64,000 bases of DNA from Seiridium cupressi (GCA_036674765.1 JARVKI010000006.1:1-64000); one strand, 5' to 3'; positions 1-13,776 are shown, counted from the stretch's first letter. Notes: a model not told the origin generated them from the letters alone. Program-made: numbers and translations.

Positions 1-128
1 CCCTGTTGTTACGAATTGGGTGTTTTGGTTTCCGCGGCTCCCATTCCTTGCATGTTTTGGGGGGTTTGCTCATAAATAATTTTTTGTCGGTCCTTCGTTA
101 ATATTAACCCGAATTTTGTCGCATGTTT

Positions 129-149
129 CCCCCCCCCCCCCCCCCCCCC
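129..149. repeat. Poly-C tract (21 bp)
   Basis: An uninterrupted run of 21 cytosines in an otherwise A/T-leaning region. Length may be inaccurate, since such runs are error-prone in sequencing and assembly. Confidence 0.9.
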
Positions 150-2259
150 TTTAGAGATATACGGCGTCGTAAATCCATGAAGAAATTGAGCACTCCACAC
201 AAGCTAGTGACAGCCTTAGCAAACCACACATAATCGCGACAAGCGATTTGACCTTGGGGCAGTTCCACACCCTTCAATTTCAGCGTGTATATTTGTTTCA
301 ATATCCGTATCATCATTAATCTACAAAACTCTAATTTCAAATCCGGAAACAGAAACGATGTCTTTCGAGCATGCGGCAACATCAATCCAAGAACCTCGTC
401 ACACTTTCTTCCCAAATCCAACATAATTACATGTTGTTGGTCACAGTGTTGAAGTATGCAAGTCATATAGCCGACGGGGGAACTCAAATCTTCCAAAGCA
501 GTCACATTCACATCAGCTCTGAATCTGTATCAGCATGCGCCTCACATACTTGGTGACCAGCTGCTGAAAATCACTTGCCATTGTAGCTTTGAGTGATATA
601 CTCAGAGCTATGTAAAGTAAATGATCTCACCATGCTTATATTGTTAGACAGCTAGATGTTCGGCCTTATGCTCTATAGCTCTAAATAACTATAAGCCTTT
701 CTAGAAAACACACGTTGCTAGTTGATCCTGAGCCGACATTCACGACCACGTAGATGAATCTTACGAGACATCACGTATTGTAGCAGTGAATCAAGGTCAT
801 CGTCGTCGAGGGCAGGAAAGGAGACTATCCCCTATTCCGAAAAATTCTGGTCTAGCAGATAATACGGTTGCATTTATGAAGAATTTAGCCAAGCCACATA
901 ACAGTTATCAAAACAAATACCATAAACATAATAAAAGCACAATTAAAACACTGGATCGAAACCGAGAGTACCACTTCTAGTACTCCATGTAAACTATCTT
1001 CGGAAGCTACCTGACGTAAAGGATTGTGTTACTCACACTCCACTTAGGTGATAGGATATTGCGGCGAGAGATCAATCGAAGTGGTCTGATATGCGTTTAC
1101 GGACTGGACACTCTATAGATAATAATCACCCGGCGGTCAGGTTGTGGCCTCGATGCAAGCTGGGTACAGGAGTGGGATTTCGAAACATCATCCGAGTGTA
1201 ACTAGTAACCCGTGGTGGCTGGCTCACACCTCCATTCTATCAAGTCTTTTTATTGGCCAACGCAAATATTTCCTGCCCGTAGGTGATAGTCTATTCTATC
1301 CACGCGAAATGGAAAGTAACTGGGTGGAATGCATTTGTTACTCATCTAGTCTCTTTTGCGTTCATCCGAGCTAGTGAACGGGAAGTTGATGGTATCTGGT
1401 AGTAAGAATTAGAACGATACATTATACTGTAGATTGTCTATCTTCTATTTGGACATCACCTGAATCAAACAAAGACAACATTCCCTAGTCAAGTGAATCT
1501 TCGGGCTCTTGTTCGAGACAGAGAACTATCACTATGACGATGTTAGGCGAAAGACGCCCTTCAAAGCTATATAGAGCTCCATACGGGTCAGTCAATGTTT
1601 CCGCGTTTTGAAAAAGAAAAAAAAAATGTAATCGTTGCTTTTTAGCCGGCTAGCTTTTTCTTGTTTGCTATAACTCATAAGGGGGTTTACCTACCTGGTC
1701 ATTTACGATAATCCTTGCTAGAAAAGTTCTCTTTTCGTCTCTTATACTGCATTAATTACGTACAAATTTATCGACTTGATTCCACAATGGCAAGCTGGGA
1801 TATCTGAATACTTTCGAAGTAGACTTGCTTCTTCCACCAGATGCTGCGGTACTACCTTTAGAGCATACCATGTCTTTATAGTAGTGTTAACCACCCAATG
1901 GCAACATATAATTGCCCAAACATTCCTGCCTTCAAACACTGCGAGCAGGGCCCACTGTACAGTAACTACATGGCTCCATGCAACTCAACCACGCGCCCTC
2001 CCGTGCGATGAAACAAGTGATTTTATTTGTTTGGTGTGCTCATATTTCGGCGAAGCATTATATTAATGCTGTACTCACCAGATCTCGCTTGCAAGGCAAG
2101 CCAATTTCCACCGAACTACCCGGCGTTCCTTCTATACTGACTAAATCCATCATGCTCAACCTCGGCAAGGAAACAGCTAACAAGTAAACGGCAAACCTAT
2201 AGTGAATATTTGTCGACAGTAAACTATCTTTCATCAATAGTAGCATAAAAGACTCACAC

Positions 2260-2285
2260 TTTTTTTTTTTTTTTTTTTTTTTTTT
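2260..2285. repeat. Poly-T tract (26 bp)
   Basis: An uninterrupted run of 26 thymines between unassigned sequences. It could be the poly(A) tail of an old minus-strand retroposed copy, but I see no coding remnant or target-site duplication beside it. Confidence 0.9.
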
Positions 2286-4251
2286 GCTTGTTTGTAAACA
2301 CACTTCTCTGTCATATTTCATCTGATGGGGCTGTTATGTCTTCGGCATTCAGCGGTGATACTATTTCATATGCGAATCAACTAGTTATTCCCACGAACCT
2401 GACCCATTTAAATGCAACCTCATGTATAGGCTCTTAACTACATCTGAGGTCATGCCTCCTATCTAGGCAGGCAGCACATTGGTGACGTGGATGGGATTAT
2501 ATCTATTCATGCGATATATTCTGCGGGAATTCCCCGACTATCGAAACAAACGCTTCATGATGATTCCCTCCCAACGCGGAACGGTAGTTACTGTATTTAG
2601 TAGTACTCCCCTTTGTGAGCATAGACTTCTGCTGTCGGAACATGGCTGGTAGGCAATAGGCTTATACCGGCGGCAAGCGGGGCTGGAGACACATCTGCAA
2701 GGTGGCATGTGAAGTTGGCGGTTTGACGGGGAGGGGTTCGACGGAGGGGAAAATTTTGTCGAGCACGCAATATACCCCCAGACCATAATATGAGCAATTG
2801 GGTGGCATACTCTATGTGGCTATAAGTATCATAATGGGTCTATTTATTTCCTCGTATTGAGATTAACGGAAAATTTGACATATTTCTATGCAATGGTAGG
2901 CAGCCAGGATCTTGGACCGGCAGTTCAACAGACTATATGATGGCTAGGTCAAAGCAATACTACGGACAGGGGCCAGCCAATGATACTGGATTGCCAGCAT
3001 TGGGCCTCGCCCGCAAACTATTGAGTCTCAAGACTAAATAATTTACGCCCCTTGATTTGAAACGGTGATTCACTTCAAGGCGATCAAAAGCATGCAAGGG
3101 ACAATCAAGTGAGCTTGTAGTCTCCTAAGTCAAATAAACTTGAGCGGACAAGCGGCTGGCCACGTGTGAAACACTCTCTCACTGCTCGATCTGCAGCTCC
3201 CAAACTCGGAACATGCGGAAATATCTCCGGGCGAAACGGAAAGATCCAGGACGGCAAACTTTAATGGTCGGTTCTTGTGATTCGGAAAATAAATTAAGCT
3301 TTGAAAGTTGATGGAAACAACTCGAGGCGAGCTCAACGGAATTCTAGGCCTAGAACCATTGTCGGTTTAGACTAGGAGTACAGCACAGAGTTTGAGCTAG
3401 AGAAGTACGATGTTAAAGCTTGAGCATGCATCTCCGTATCGAGTATCAACAGCAAGATGTGGTACAGTTGCCGGGGGTGACTGCATGTGAATCGAATAGG
3501 ATTTGATCCTTACAGGTATGTCGGCACGTGGAAGTTGACAGGGAAAATTGGTGGTTGACGAGGGTTTTCCGACGCAGTGCTCAGACTGCGTCGAGAGTGC
3601 GCTGCCACCACTGCCGAATGAGGCAGTTGCGTTGTAGACACAAGATCAGAAAACCCCTGCATTTGGTGGGCTCTTTGCCTGGAGACTTCTCAAGATTGTC
3701 CAGTAGGGCGACGCTGGTGCGGTGTGGGCAACGGTTCATCCACGAAATCCGGTGGCCAGGATAATGCCAGCGGACCAGTTGGTTTTCATTTCACCGAGTA
3801 GAGGTCTGCGAGGAGTCGATTTCACACGACAAGGTCCACGCATCTAAGTTTGGGATTATATGCAGGTGGAGCCGCCACGACGGACTTGTCAAACACTGTA
3901 GAGATACCGCCGAGACTGCAAGATAGTGAGTGGCTGAAAGACTGTGCCAGCTTGTGCTTCAGGGGAGGTAGACAAAAGACGTGCACACGGAGCTGTTACG
4001 CTTGAGATTCGAGCCGCAGTTGACAGGTGGGTGGGTAATGGGTGTGGGCCAACGAATGGGATAACGTGGCAGGATTGTGCTACCACGGTGCCTGGAAAAC
4101 CCCGGACTGACACATGGGTAGACCGATCACTGGAGGACGATCTGCAAAAGGCAAACAGAAGCGGAGCCGACATTCGCTACCAGATTGTCGGTTGTAGGAA
4201 GCAAGTTCATTGTCGACACCTCGGTCGGAGGAATGAGGGATCTATCATTCC

Positions 4252-4272
4252 AAAAAAAAAAAAAAAAAAAAA
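4252..4272. repeat. Poly-A tract (21 bp)
   Basis: An uninterrupted run of 21 adenines. No gene remnant or duplicated flank was recognised next to it. Confidence 0.9.
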
Positions 4273-5699
4273 GGGTGTAGGTCGCAGACATTGTACGCAC
4301 CTATCCTAGGTAAACACGATTGATGTTTCACACTCAAGTGCGTCAGGGCGGCGGCGTTGTGCGGTGATGATTCTAATGCAGCTGTTTTATACTTCGGGCA
4401 TGGTCCCCGGACTAGCCCATATACTATGGTATTATGGGTAATAATTGGCACTGGGGCATGTATTTGTGGGTATTTAGTTGATGGCAGGGGCGTTCTGGCG
4501 CGTTGATTTGCTCCAAAATCAGATGTACCTGGCTTGTGCGATGACCTTGAGGTGTGCCCTTTTTTTCTTTTTCTTTTTGCCCGATACCATAGTAGCTCGT
4601 CGGAAATAATGCACTCAAGATTTCGTGACCAGTACCTACCGTACCATTCCGAACATGCCGCTCGCCAATGCTAGCCAACAACCGGGACTACAGTTTGTGT
4701 TGCACTGGTCCGGTACTGGTATGTAATGCTTGCCAAAGAAACAATGGCCTGTGGCATGGCGATACATTAGGGTCCGAGCTGGGGGGCCCTGTTTGCAACA
4801 TCTCAACATCTCGCTCCAGGGCTGGTGGGTGGGTCTCTGACCAGGCAACAAACTGGAGTGCAAACTTGGGTCAAGAGGGAGAGAGCTTGTAACTGGTAAA
4901 CCTTTCACGATCCGGCGATGCATTAGCCGGAGGCGTGCAATCGTACTTTTAACATGAGTCCAGCGGACGGACTGGCACGGCCGAGAAGTCATCCCCACTG
5001 AAAGCGGTCCGTCGGACAGGACTTTGTTGTTCAGAACACGTGGGAACCATTGCATTGCGCGTAGAGCCATCCGTGCCTGATGTCAGCCTGAGAGTAAAGA
5101 GCACCTGCGGCGTTTCGACGTGTTTTGGAGATTGACCAGAATACTTCCGAGGTTGGCAATTTCATAAGCGCCGCTGCCGTTGGTTGGCACACTGTCTCGT
5201 TATTTAGTCGCTGTGACGATCAGAAGAGTGGAGGCCATCACAAACAAGGCGACTTTTGAGATGAGTTGATCGTGTGCAAAACCTTAGCCAGATGGCTGTA
5301 AGCCTGTAATGCGGCAGCTTGGACTCGACAGCTGGGAGTCGAGCACCGTGCTAATAAAGTCGTACACGCGAGGGCCATGGGTACCGCCGTGCATATTGCT
5401 CAATTTCGAAAGATGTTGGTCGATCGAAAAGAAATCGTCATTGCGACTTGTCAAGCAGCAAATCCCCTACCACTGACAGTATTTATATCGAAATGCATAA
5501 GTTCGATTAGCGTTTAATCATGCTGGTGTTGTAACAAAAGTATACCAAGATACCTAGATTGCCGGTGTGGTAGTACTAATAGTGACGATGGAGACTGTCG
5601 AAGGCAACTATGATCCTCTGGTCCGGTTCTACCGGATTCACACTCATGTAGCGGTGGTACCGAGCGGTACTTTTCATTCCCTAGCATCCCGCTGAGCGC

Positions 5700-7032
5700 T
5701 AAGAAAGTTGCACGTCTGGATTGACGCTCTACGTACATACATAGATTTTGATCCTCCAGGACAGCGCAATCACGTCAACATGGACATGGTCGCTTGAGGG
5801 ACAAGTCCAAGCTGGAAGAGGCACGAAACCCGCCTTGCACGGTTATGCGGCCATAGCCCCGATTCTTGAGCCTGCATCTCTGGCTATCACTTGCAAGCGA
5901 CCCGACCCCGACGGTCGATCATCCCACACCTACCACGTCCCTTGTCTTGTGCTCACCCGCCATCCCACACTTTGCTGCTAAGTCGAACCCAAGCTTTACC
6001 GAGCAAGGCAGGCAGAATAGAGACCAGCCCCGGCGAATAAGACCCTTCGCTTTTGTCTCGAGGCAGCTCACAACCACTTGCGCCCAGCGAGCCCATAGAC
6101 CGACTGGTCGTGCTTTACAGTTCAGCCTGGCAGGTGTTGGCGGCATCGTCGGCCAACTCGGTCTATCGGCCATTCTATCCTTCCATTGTGGTACTTCTCA
6201 ATCTCCCAATTCCTGAGCCAATTTATCGCCCCCGTGCTGCCTCGCCTTTCTCTTAGCCGCTGCCTCGACCTTCACCTCAACCATCGAGGTAGATGCGCCT
6301 TGTGTTGCCGGAATCAATTGTTTGAGGTCGCACACAAGAAACGGCTGCGGACTCGGGACGGCATTCAACGCAAGCGAAGCTCACTGCTGTTTCGTGAGTA
6401 AATTCCGCATTCCCACCGCTGGGGAGGATCAGGGCTACTGCGTCTTCACCGTTACCGCATTTTCTTGGACCGGCACCCTGCACTTGCACTTGCTTGCTCG
6501 CCGAGCTGCTCCCACACTCCCACACTTTAAACGATCGACGGCTTTTCACTAGCCATCCAGCCAGAAGCAGCGCGGTGGAGTCGAGGGCTGCTCCGAATTA
6601 CGCCTTTCCATACTGCCTACATATCAATCCATCATCCGAAGCATTCGCGTCTATTTCGTCATCCACTGGGTGCGCATCAATCGCAACAGTCTCCTTGCCC
6701 AAGAGACGTCCCCCGCCAGGCTGCCTTGGCTCTTGCGACATCCGGAAAAGACACGAATCTGCTCGTCCGTCTGCGATATTCGCCCATGAACAAAGGACCA
6801 CATTGGAGCTACGAGCCGCATTCGCACTGCGGGGACAAGCTGGACAAAACCGATTGCATCGCACGCTCCAACAATCATTGCCGCACCACTTGCCACCATT
6901 GTCGAAGCTACGCGAGCGACGTTGGCGGGAAATGAGCCTGTAGTGGACGCGCCTGGTACTGTCTCCGGCGCAACCATCGGGTACTCTTTGCTGTGGCAAA
7001 AAGCCTGGCACGACGCATTCGACCCCGCCAAG
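5700..7032 (+). promoter_or_regulatory. Upstream and leader region of the G-alpha gene
   Basis: From about 5.9 kb the sequence becomes richer in pyrimidine stretches and GC, as is common for promoters and long leaders of fungal signalling genes. No ORF here has recognisable protein features. I infer that it holds the promoter and 5' UTR of the gene starting at 7033. No TATA box or factor site can be assigned with confidence. Confidence 0.35.
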
Positions 7033-8385
7033 ATGGGTATCTGCATGAGCACGAATAAGGAGGTGGAGGATCAGAAGAAGCGCAGTCAAGCAATAGACAG
7101 GGCACTTGACGAGGACTCTAAAAGATTACGGCGAGAATGCAAGATTCTCCTGCTGGGTAAGCTTATCCGAAAATGGTACGTATACATGAAGAACGTTCTG
7201 ACAGTGCAATTCGCACAGGTTCTGGTGAGAGCGGGAAGTCGACAATCGTGAAGCAGATGAAGATCATTCACTTGAAGGGATATTCCGAAGATGAGCTGTA
7301 TAATTACCGGGCTACTGTCTTCAAGAATCTGATCGAATGCGTCAAGGCTGTCATCAATGCGATGGACCAGTTCGACATCGAACCAAGTAATCCCACAAAC
7401 CGAGAACACTGTAATTTTCTGTTGAGCTACACGGTCGAATCCGGGCCATCTGCGCACATTGAGCCCAGAGTGGGCCAGGCAGTCCAATCAATATGGAGCG
7501 ATCCGTGCATAGAACGGCTCATGGAGCATCAAACCGAGTTTTACCTGATGGACTCTGCGGGATAGTAGGTGCCAGTCCGGCCATATTGTACTTCTGGGCT
7601 AACAGATCGCAGTTTCTTCGATGAGGTGCAGAGGATATGTGCCCCGGATTATCTACCCAACGAAATGGACGTACTTCGAGCGAGAACAAAGACGACGGGT
7701 ATCTATGAGACCCGGTTCCAGATGGGAGCTCTGAGCATTCAGTAAGCAGAGAACAAGAGTCCTCCTGAGAAGCGGGAGAATAAGCTGAAAACTAACCCTG
7801 TTTTGTAGCATGTTTGACGTCGGAGGCCAAAGGAGTGAACGTAAGAAATGGATTCATTGCTTCGAGAACGTTACCTCGATCATCTTCTGCGTGGCCCTGA
7901 GCGAGTACGATCAGGTTCTCTTGGAGGAGAGCAGTCAGGTATGGGACTTTCTTCCCAAAAGATACAAACATGCTAACATATACCTCAGAACCGTATGATG
8001 GAGAGTCTCCTGCTCTTTGATTCTGTCGTAAATTCGAGGTGGTTCATGCGGACGAGCATCATTTTGTTTCTGAACAAGGTCGATATATTCAAAGTCAAGC
8101 TGCCTAGGTCGCCGCTTGGCAATTACTTCCCAGATTATTCGGGTGGAAACGATGTCAACAAGGCCGCAAAGTACCTGCTTTGGAGATTCAATCAGGTGAA
8201 CAGGGCCCATCTCAACCTGTATCCCCAGTAAGTGAAGCTGTTTTATTTGGGTCCTCAACAAACATGAACTTACGCGTCTGGGTAGTTTGACACAAGCCAC
8301 TGACACATCAAACATTCGGCTGGTGTTCGCTGCGGTAAAAGAGACGATCCTTAATAATGCTCTGAAGGACTCGGGCATCCTGTGA
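7033..8385 (+). CDS. gna-3: Heterotrimeric G-protein alpha subunit, fungal group III (GNA-3/GanB type)
   Basis: Membrane-associated GTPase that couples nutrient-sensing receptors to adenylyl cyclase/cAMP in filamentous fungi. The model has six exons: 7033-7156, 7219-7564, 7613-7741, 7809-7938, 7989-8227 and 8286-8385, joined in phase into 355 aa, the expected family length. The start is fixed by the N-myristoylation/palmitoylation signal MGICMS. The P-loop GSGESGKST is split by intron 1. Switch I has [12 protein letters not shown], switch II has [18 protein letters not shown], the guanine-specificity motif is NKVD, and G5 is TDTS. The protein ends in KDSGIL, typical of group III. The fourth residue from the end is Ser, so there is no pertussis-toxin Cys as in group I. 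All key residues are present and no break is seen. Exon 1 carries the [10 protein letters not shown] lead-in shared by all G-alphas. The group III call rests on both termini matching GNA-3 from family knowledge; confusion with groups I or II is unlikely. Confidence 0.96.
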
Positions 8386-10730
8386 TTACCCACCTTTTCT
8401 TCGTATTCACCAGGTTCCTAGCGCTGGGTTCTAACTATACGGGAGTCTTTGACTTTCAGCATTGGGCAGGCGTTTTGCTTTTGTGGGGACTGCGGTTTTG
8501 GTTGCAATTTTGGCAAGGCGTTCCGGGGTCGGCGCACATGAACAATCTCTATAACGTTTCTACGACTAGAGGCGGGGCATGAAATCCGGCTTGGTGGAGG
8601 GATACGACTGGACATATGATACCAAGTGGACCAGAGTGGCGAGTACGATGTCTAGATAACATCTTTTCTGCAATCGAGCATAATACGTGCGTCTGCCTGG
8701 ACAGCAAGAACGAAAGCGGAAGTGGAAGCGAATTCTGATATCGTGGCATGTGATGAACTTTGGCCACCGATGGCAGGGGCATATTAGGGCAAGGCCATCT
8801 GGACAGGATGGAATAATGGGGGCCGTTGCAATTGATCACCTTCACTGGAGGATCGAAGACCAGCCAGATGTGTATGTCGACCTGCCTGTCATACACTCTC
8901 GACTACGTTAAGACGGGTCAATCTTTGCGGTAATAGTTTAGGGCATGGGCGTATTGCAAGCACGCTTCGAATGTCTGGGACTGCTGGCGTTGTAGCAAAA
9001 GAAACCCAGATTCGGGTGTTCACTGCTCTCATGTGGAAAGCGGGCGGTATGAATCCCACGACTGCAAAGATGAGGTATGCAAAAGGAGCTACATGACCGC
9101 GACCATGCTATGCGGTATTGAGATGTTACACTAGACCAGACCCTCGACGCAATTGAAGACCGTCATCACGACATCCCCTGTGCTTACTCACCACTGATAT
9201 TGATGCATTGGCGAAGGATCTCTTTCGATGCCGCCGCAGTAAGCCGACACTTGCCCGAGTTTCACAGGGAGTGACATTTATAAAACCGGACTGGCAGATG
9301 GCATTCCGCAATGCGATATGACATAGGGTGATGAGTGTTCAGCAAATCATGGCATTTTCATGCCCACGGATAATGCTTCGGCTGCCGCTGAGCTGCAGAT
9401 GCAAGATAAGTGGAACTGGTCAAACCAGACAATGATATCGCCCATTCACATGAGAACGGGCCACCACCCCCGGTCAGCGGTCGACGGGACCAGTGTTGGT
9501 CTCGGTCCCAATGAGATGACCCTCTGGTGCCCTCCCACCGGAAACGACTAACGCAGGGTCATTCTATCAGCTGCTGTCCGGAGGAAGTAGAGAACGGTCG
9601 GTGAAGAATGGTTCTTGTGGCAACATATGTGCATGCCTTGATTTTCGCAGCTGGACATCGTGCGATGGTGGATAAAACACGAGGTGGACTCGCAGGGTGT
9701 CCAGAGAAGAGCGAAGGCAGCATCCGGGCCGGATCCAATGGCTTAGTGGAGCCCAGGGCGCATAGCTCTAATGTACGTCGCGCACCAGGCACTTGATAGC
9801 ATCTTCCACCCCGCACTCCTGCTTCTTCCCCATCCCACTAATACCATCCAATTGCTCCAAAGTGCATGTATGAGCTCGATGGCTGCTGCTTCTAAGTTCA
9901 AGCAGCAACGAACCGGGGGAGCCAGGGAGGCCAGGGATGCCAGGGAGGCTGGGGCTCGTCTGCGCTTGTACACGCCCCGGACAAGCTCAAGCTCGGCAGC
10001 CCACACGAGAATGCGGTCGGGATGCAAGGCGGTCGGACTTGCAAGTAGGTGAAAAGCATCAAAGGATAGAGGGAGTGTGGAGGCAGGCAGCGCAGGAAGC
10101 ATCCGCGTCTCGCTCACCAACCCAATCCTCACCCAATCCCACCCCCGGAGCCTGCTGTTGTGGCATCGTCAGTTCCATCTCGCGTCTGTCGTCATTGCGC
10201 CTCTAGCTCATGAGCTGTCAGCCCATTCTCGAAAAGCACGTCGATCCTCGAGGAGCTCTTGACATGGCTCCTTTTATATCCCAATCCCATTCCCTTCCCT
10301 CCTCGCGAGTTCGTGTCCTCATCTTGCCTCGCATCGTCCCCGGATCGTCTCGTTAGTGGGTTTGTTGCTACCCCGCGGTGATCGTCCCTTGTTTAAGCCC
10401 AGGAACTTGCTGCTACTACTGCCGTACCTGGACTTCCCTCGCCAAACGCCAGAACCCCGCGTGCCCCTCCTCTCAACATTCGCTACGCGCCCGCTCACAA
10501 GCATCGCCATACAATTGGGCTGTGTATTTGGCATGTAAGTGCTGTCATGCCAACCGCTTCCTGCATACCTCTCAGTTGAACTGCCCAGGAGTGTAAGAAT
10601 GTGCTTTAGACTGGGCACCAGTGCTGATATGTGGTGATAGCTTCACTTTCTGACTAGACCGTAGACTTCCTACGCATCGACTAGAGCTAGATTTTTGCCA
10701 GCTAGCTCGAGCTAGACCGTCTCATCCACC
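8386..10730. other. Intergenic, no gene recognised
   Basis: This stretch holds the 3' end of the G-alpha transcription unit and the promoter of glycogen phosphorylase. Short ORFs on both strands have no family features. From about 10.2 kb it becomes C/T-rich with clustered CTC and TCC words, as expected for the glycogen phosphorylase leader. Confidence 0.5.
9921..9956. repeat. 9-bp tandem repeat, about four copies
   Basis: The unit GCCAGGGAG is repeated with single-base changes in copy 2 and a diverged copy 4. It lies in non-coding sequence about 0.8 kb upstream of glycogen phosphorylase. It looks like a small minisatellite. Confidence 0.8.
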
Positions 10731-13700
10731 ATGGCGACCGAACAGCCCCAGCGAATTCCTACCAGGGAGCGCAAACCCTCCTCTTCGGCTCCAATTGTAG
10801 ACATTGTCGGTTCCGTCGGTCCTGCTGGCATCTCTCGACCCAAGCACAAGAGAACTTATACCGGTTTTGGCGCTAGCGATGTCAAGAGTGTAGAAGGTGA
10901 GCAATCAATCGCTACGCCCATCCGCTTTCGTTCTATACCCTAGAGTGGAGCGGCCTCAACGCCAATCATCCTTGTATACTCATTCACATATCCACTCCAC
11001 TATCGACCTCTAGCAATGCTAGCCTGAGTCATGGGTCACTAACAATTGCCTTCCATAGCTTCCATTCCTGAGCCTCAGCGGGACGCCTGGACCAAGCATC
11101 AGGTCAAGGGGTTCACTGACAAAGATGGCTTCGAAAAGGAGGTTGTTCGCCACGTCGAAACCACGCTGGCCCGCAGCTTGTACAACTGCGACGAAGGCGC
11201 CGCCTATTCGGCTGCCGCATTGGCGTTCCGTGACCGCTTGATTACGGATTGGAACAAGACACAGCAGCGCCAGACCTTTTCCGACGCCAAGCGTGTCTAC
11301 TACCTCAGTCTGGAGTTCTTGATGGGGCGTGCCATGGACAATGCCATGCTCAATCTTGGCTTGAAGGACGTGGCAAAGGGTATGTGGCTGTGACCACGCG
11401 ACCAGTGCAAGACGTTTGGTTTGGCTAATGACGAGAACAGACGGCTTAAGTGAACTGGGCTTCCGGATCGAGGACATCATTGGACAAGAGCATGATGCTG
11501 CACTGGGTAACGGCGGCCTTGGTCGACTTGCCGCTTGTTTCCTCGACAGCCTTGCCTCTCTGGACTTTCCCGCCTGGGGCTACGGCCTGAGATACAAATA
11601 TGGTATTTTCAAGCAAGAAATTATCAATGGCTATCAAGTCGAAGTCCCCGACTACTGGCTTGACTTCAACCCTTGGGAGTTCCCGCGTCATGATGTCACT
11701 GTCGATGTAAGTGTTGCGCGCAGGTATGTCCTTCTGAGCGAGGTGGTTGACTTTCACGCAGATTCAATTCTATGGCAACGTTCGTAAATCTCAAGACGAG
11801 AATGGCAAGTCCGTTGCTCATTGGGAGGGTGGAGAGATTGTCACTGCTGTCGCCTACGACGTCCCAATTCCAGGTTATGCTACTTCATCTACCAACAATC
11901 TTCGTCTTTGGTCCAGCAAGGCTTCCAGTGGCGAGTTTGACTTTCAGAAGTTCAATAGCGGAGAGTACGAGAGTTCCGTAGCCGACCAGCAGAGAGCCGA
12001 GACCATCAGTGCAGTCCTGTACCCCAACGACAACCTGGAACGAGGCAAGGAGTTGCGCCTAAAGCAGCAATACTTCTGGGTGGCCGCATCGCTGCACGAC
12101 ATTGTTCGCAGGTTCAAGAAGACGAAGCGCGCTTGGAGTGAATTTCCCGACCAGGTTGCCATTCAGCTCAACGATACTCACCCGACACTTGCCATTGTCG
12201 AGCTGCAGCGGATTCTGATTGATCAAGAGAACCTTGAGTGGGACGAAGCCTGGAAAATTGTCACATCAACTGTCAGTATCTCACGTATGTATGTCTCTAG
12301 TACACCTTGACTGATTCGTTCAATAGTTTGGTTACACGAACCACACTGTTCTTCCGGAAGCGCTTGAGAAGTGGTCTGTTGGTCTGTTCCAGCACTTGCT
12401 CCCTCGTCACCTCCAGATCATCTACGATATCAATTTGTTCTTCCTCCAAGTTGTAGAAAAGAAGTTCCCGAACGATCGTGACATGCTTACAAGAGTCTCC
12501 ATCATCGAGGAATCTCAAGGCAAAATGGTTCGCATGGCGTATCTGGCCATTGTTGGATCCCACAAGGTCAACGGTGTTGCCGAGCTTCACTCCGACCTCA
12601 TCCAGACCACCATTTTCAAAGATTTCGTTAGCATCTTCGGTGCCGATAAATTCACAAACGTGACGAACGGTATTACACCACGTCGATGGCTCCACCAGGC
12701 AAACCCTAGACTGTCCGAGTTGATTGCCAGCAAGACAGGAGGTCATGGCTTCTTGAAGGACCTGACGCTGCTCAACAAGATTGAGAAGTATGCTGACGAT
12801 AAGGAGTTCAGAAAGGAGTGGGCCGAAATCAAGTATGCCAACAAGGTACGACTAGCCAAGTACATCAAGAACACTCTGGATGTCACAGTCAATCCAGCTT
12901 CTCTCTTCGACGTCCAAGTCAAGAGAATTCACGAATACAAGCGTCAACAGCTAAATATCTTTGGCGTTATTCACCGATACTTAGCACTGAAGGCCTTGAG
13001 CCCCGAGGAGAGGAAGAAGCAGCTTCCGCGCGTCTCTATCTTTGGCGGAAAGGCTGCTCCCGGCTACTGGATGGCTAAACAAATCATTCACTTGATCAAC
13101 AACGTGGGCGCTGTTGTAAACAATGACCCCGACATCGGTGATTTGCTGAAGGTCATCTATTTGGAAGACTACAACGTAAGCAAGGCCGAGATGATCATCC
13201 CAGCCAACGATATCAGCGAGCACATCTCAACCGCTGGGACTGAGGCCTCGGGTACCAGCAACATGAAGTTCGTACTGAATGGTGGTCTCATTATCGGAAC
13301 ATGTGATGGTGCAAACGTAAGTCGTAATTTCAGGCATCGTTGTGATTTAGTACTAATTCAGTGAACAGATTGAGATCACTCGTGAAATTGGTCAGGAGAA
13401 CATCTTCCTCTTCGGCACACTGTCTGAAGATGTCGAGGATCTCCGCCACTCTCACAACTACGGTTCCCACTCAGTGGACTCAGATCTCAACAAGGTGTTC
13501 GAAGCAATCCAGAGCGGAAAGTTCGGCGAACCTAACGATTTCGGTGCAATGATCTCCGCCGTCCGCGACCATGGTGACTACTACCTAGTGTCGGATGATT
13601 TCCAGAGTTACATCGATACTCAGAAGATGGTGGATACCGAGTATCGAAACCAGGATGAGTGGGTCACCAAGTGTATCCGCAGTGTGTCCAGGATGGGCTT

Positions 13701-13776
13701 TTTCAGCTCTGATCGATGTATCAACGAGTATGCCGAGGGCATTTGGAACGTTGAGCCTTTGGCTGTTAAGAACTGA
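10731..13776 (+). CDS. gph1: Glycogen phosphorylase (GT35)
   Basis: Cytosolic PLP-dependent enzyme releasing glucose-1-phosphate from glycogen. The model has six exons: 10731-10896, 11059-11379, 11441-11706, 11762-12271, 12327-13316 and 13369-13776. They join in phase into 886 aa, the normal length for fungal phosphorylases. Recognisable family segments include [11 protein letters not shown], the glycine-rich [28 protein letters not shown], the KRIHEYKRQ segment, and the PLP-lysine motif [10 protein letters not shown] in exon 5 just before NGG and CDGAN. The N-terminal ~55 residues are basic and Ser/Pro-rich ([18 protein letters not shown]). In the yeast and animal enzymes this region carries the regulatory phosphorylation site, so phospho-control is an inference here. 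The start is the first ATG of exon 1, in a favourable CACC-ATG-GCG context. No break is seen. Confidence 0.97.

Larger units (their letters stand above)
1..5700. other. Gene-poor region with homopolymer tracts
   Basis: I could not build a convincing gene here. The sequence is A/T-leaning with scattered short ORFs that show no recognisable motif and no plausible splice partners. The two longest are minus-strand ORFs at 104-511 and 4636-5070. The 104-511 ORF (135 codons) has a protein-like composition in its first 115 residues but ends in a run of glycines encoded by the poly-C tract, so at best it is a gene remnant. Long C, T and A tracts are listed separately. I see no transposase or reverse-transcriptase motif. 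Confidence 0.5.

Noticed and set aside
4636..5070. 144-codon minus-strand ORF
   Set aside because: No family features, no plausible promoter, and it overlaps other random frames of similar quality.
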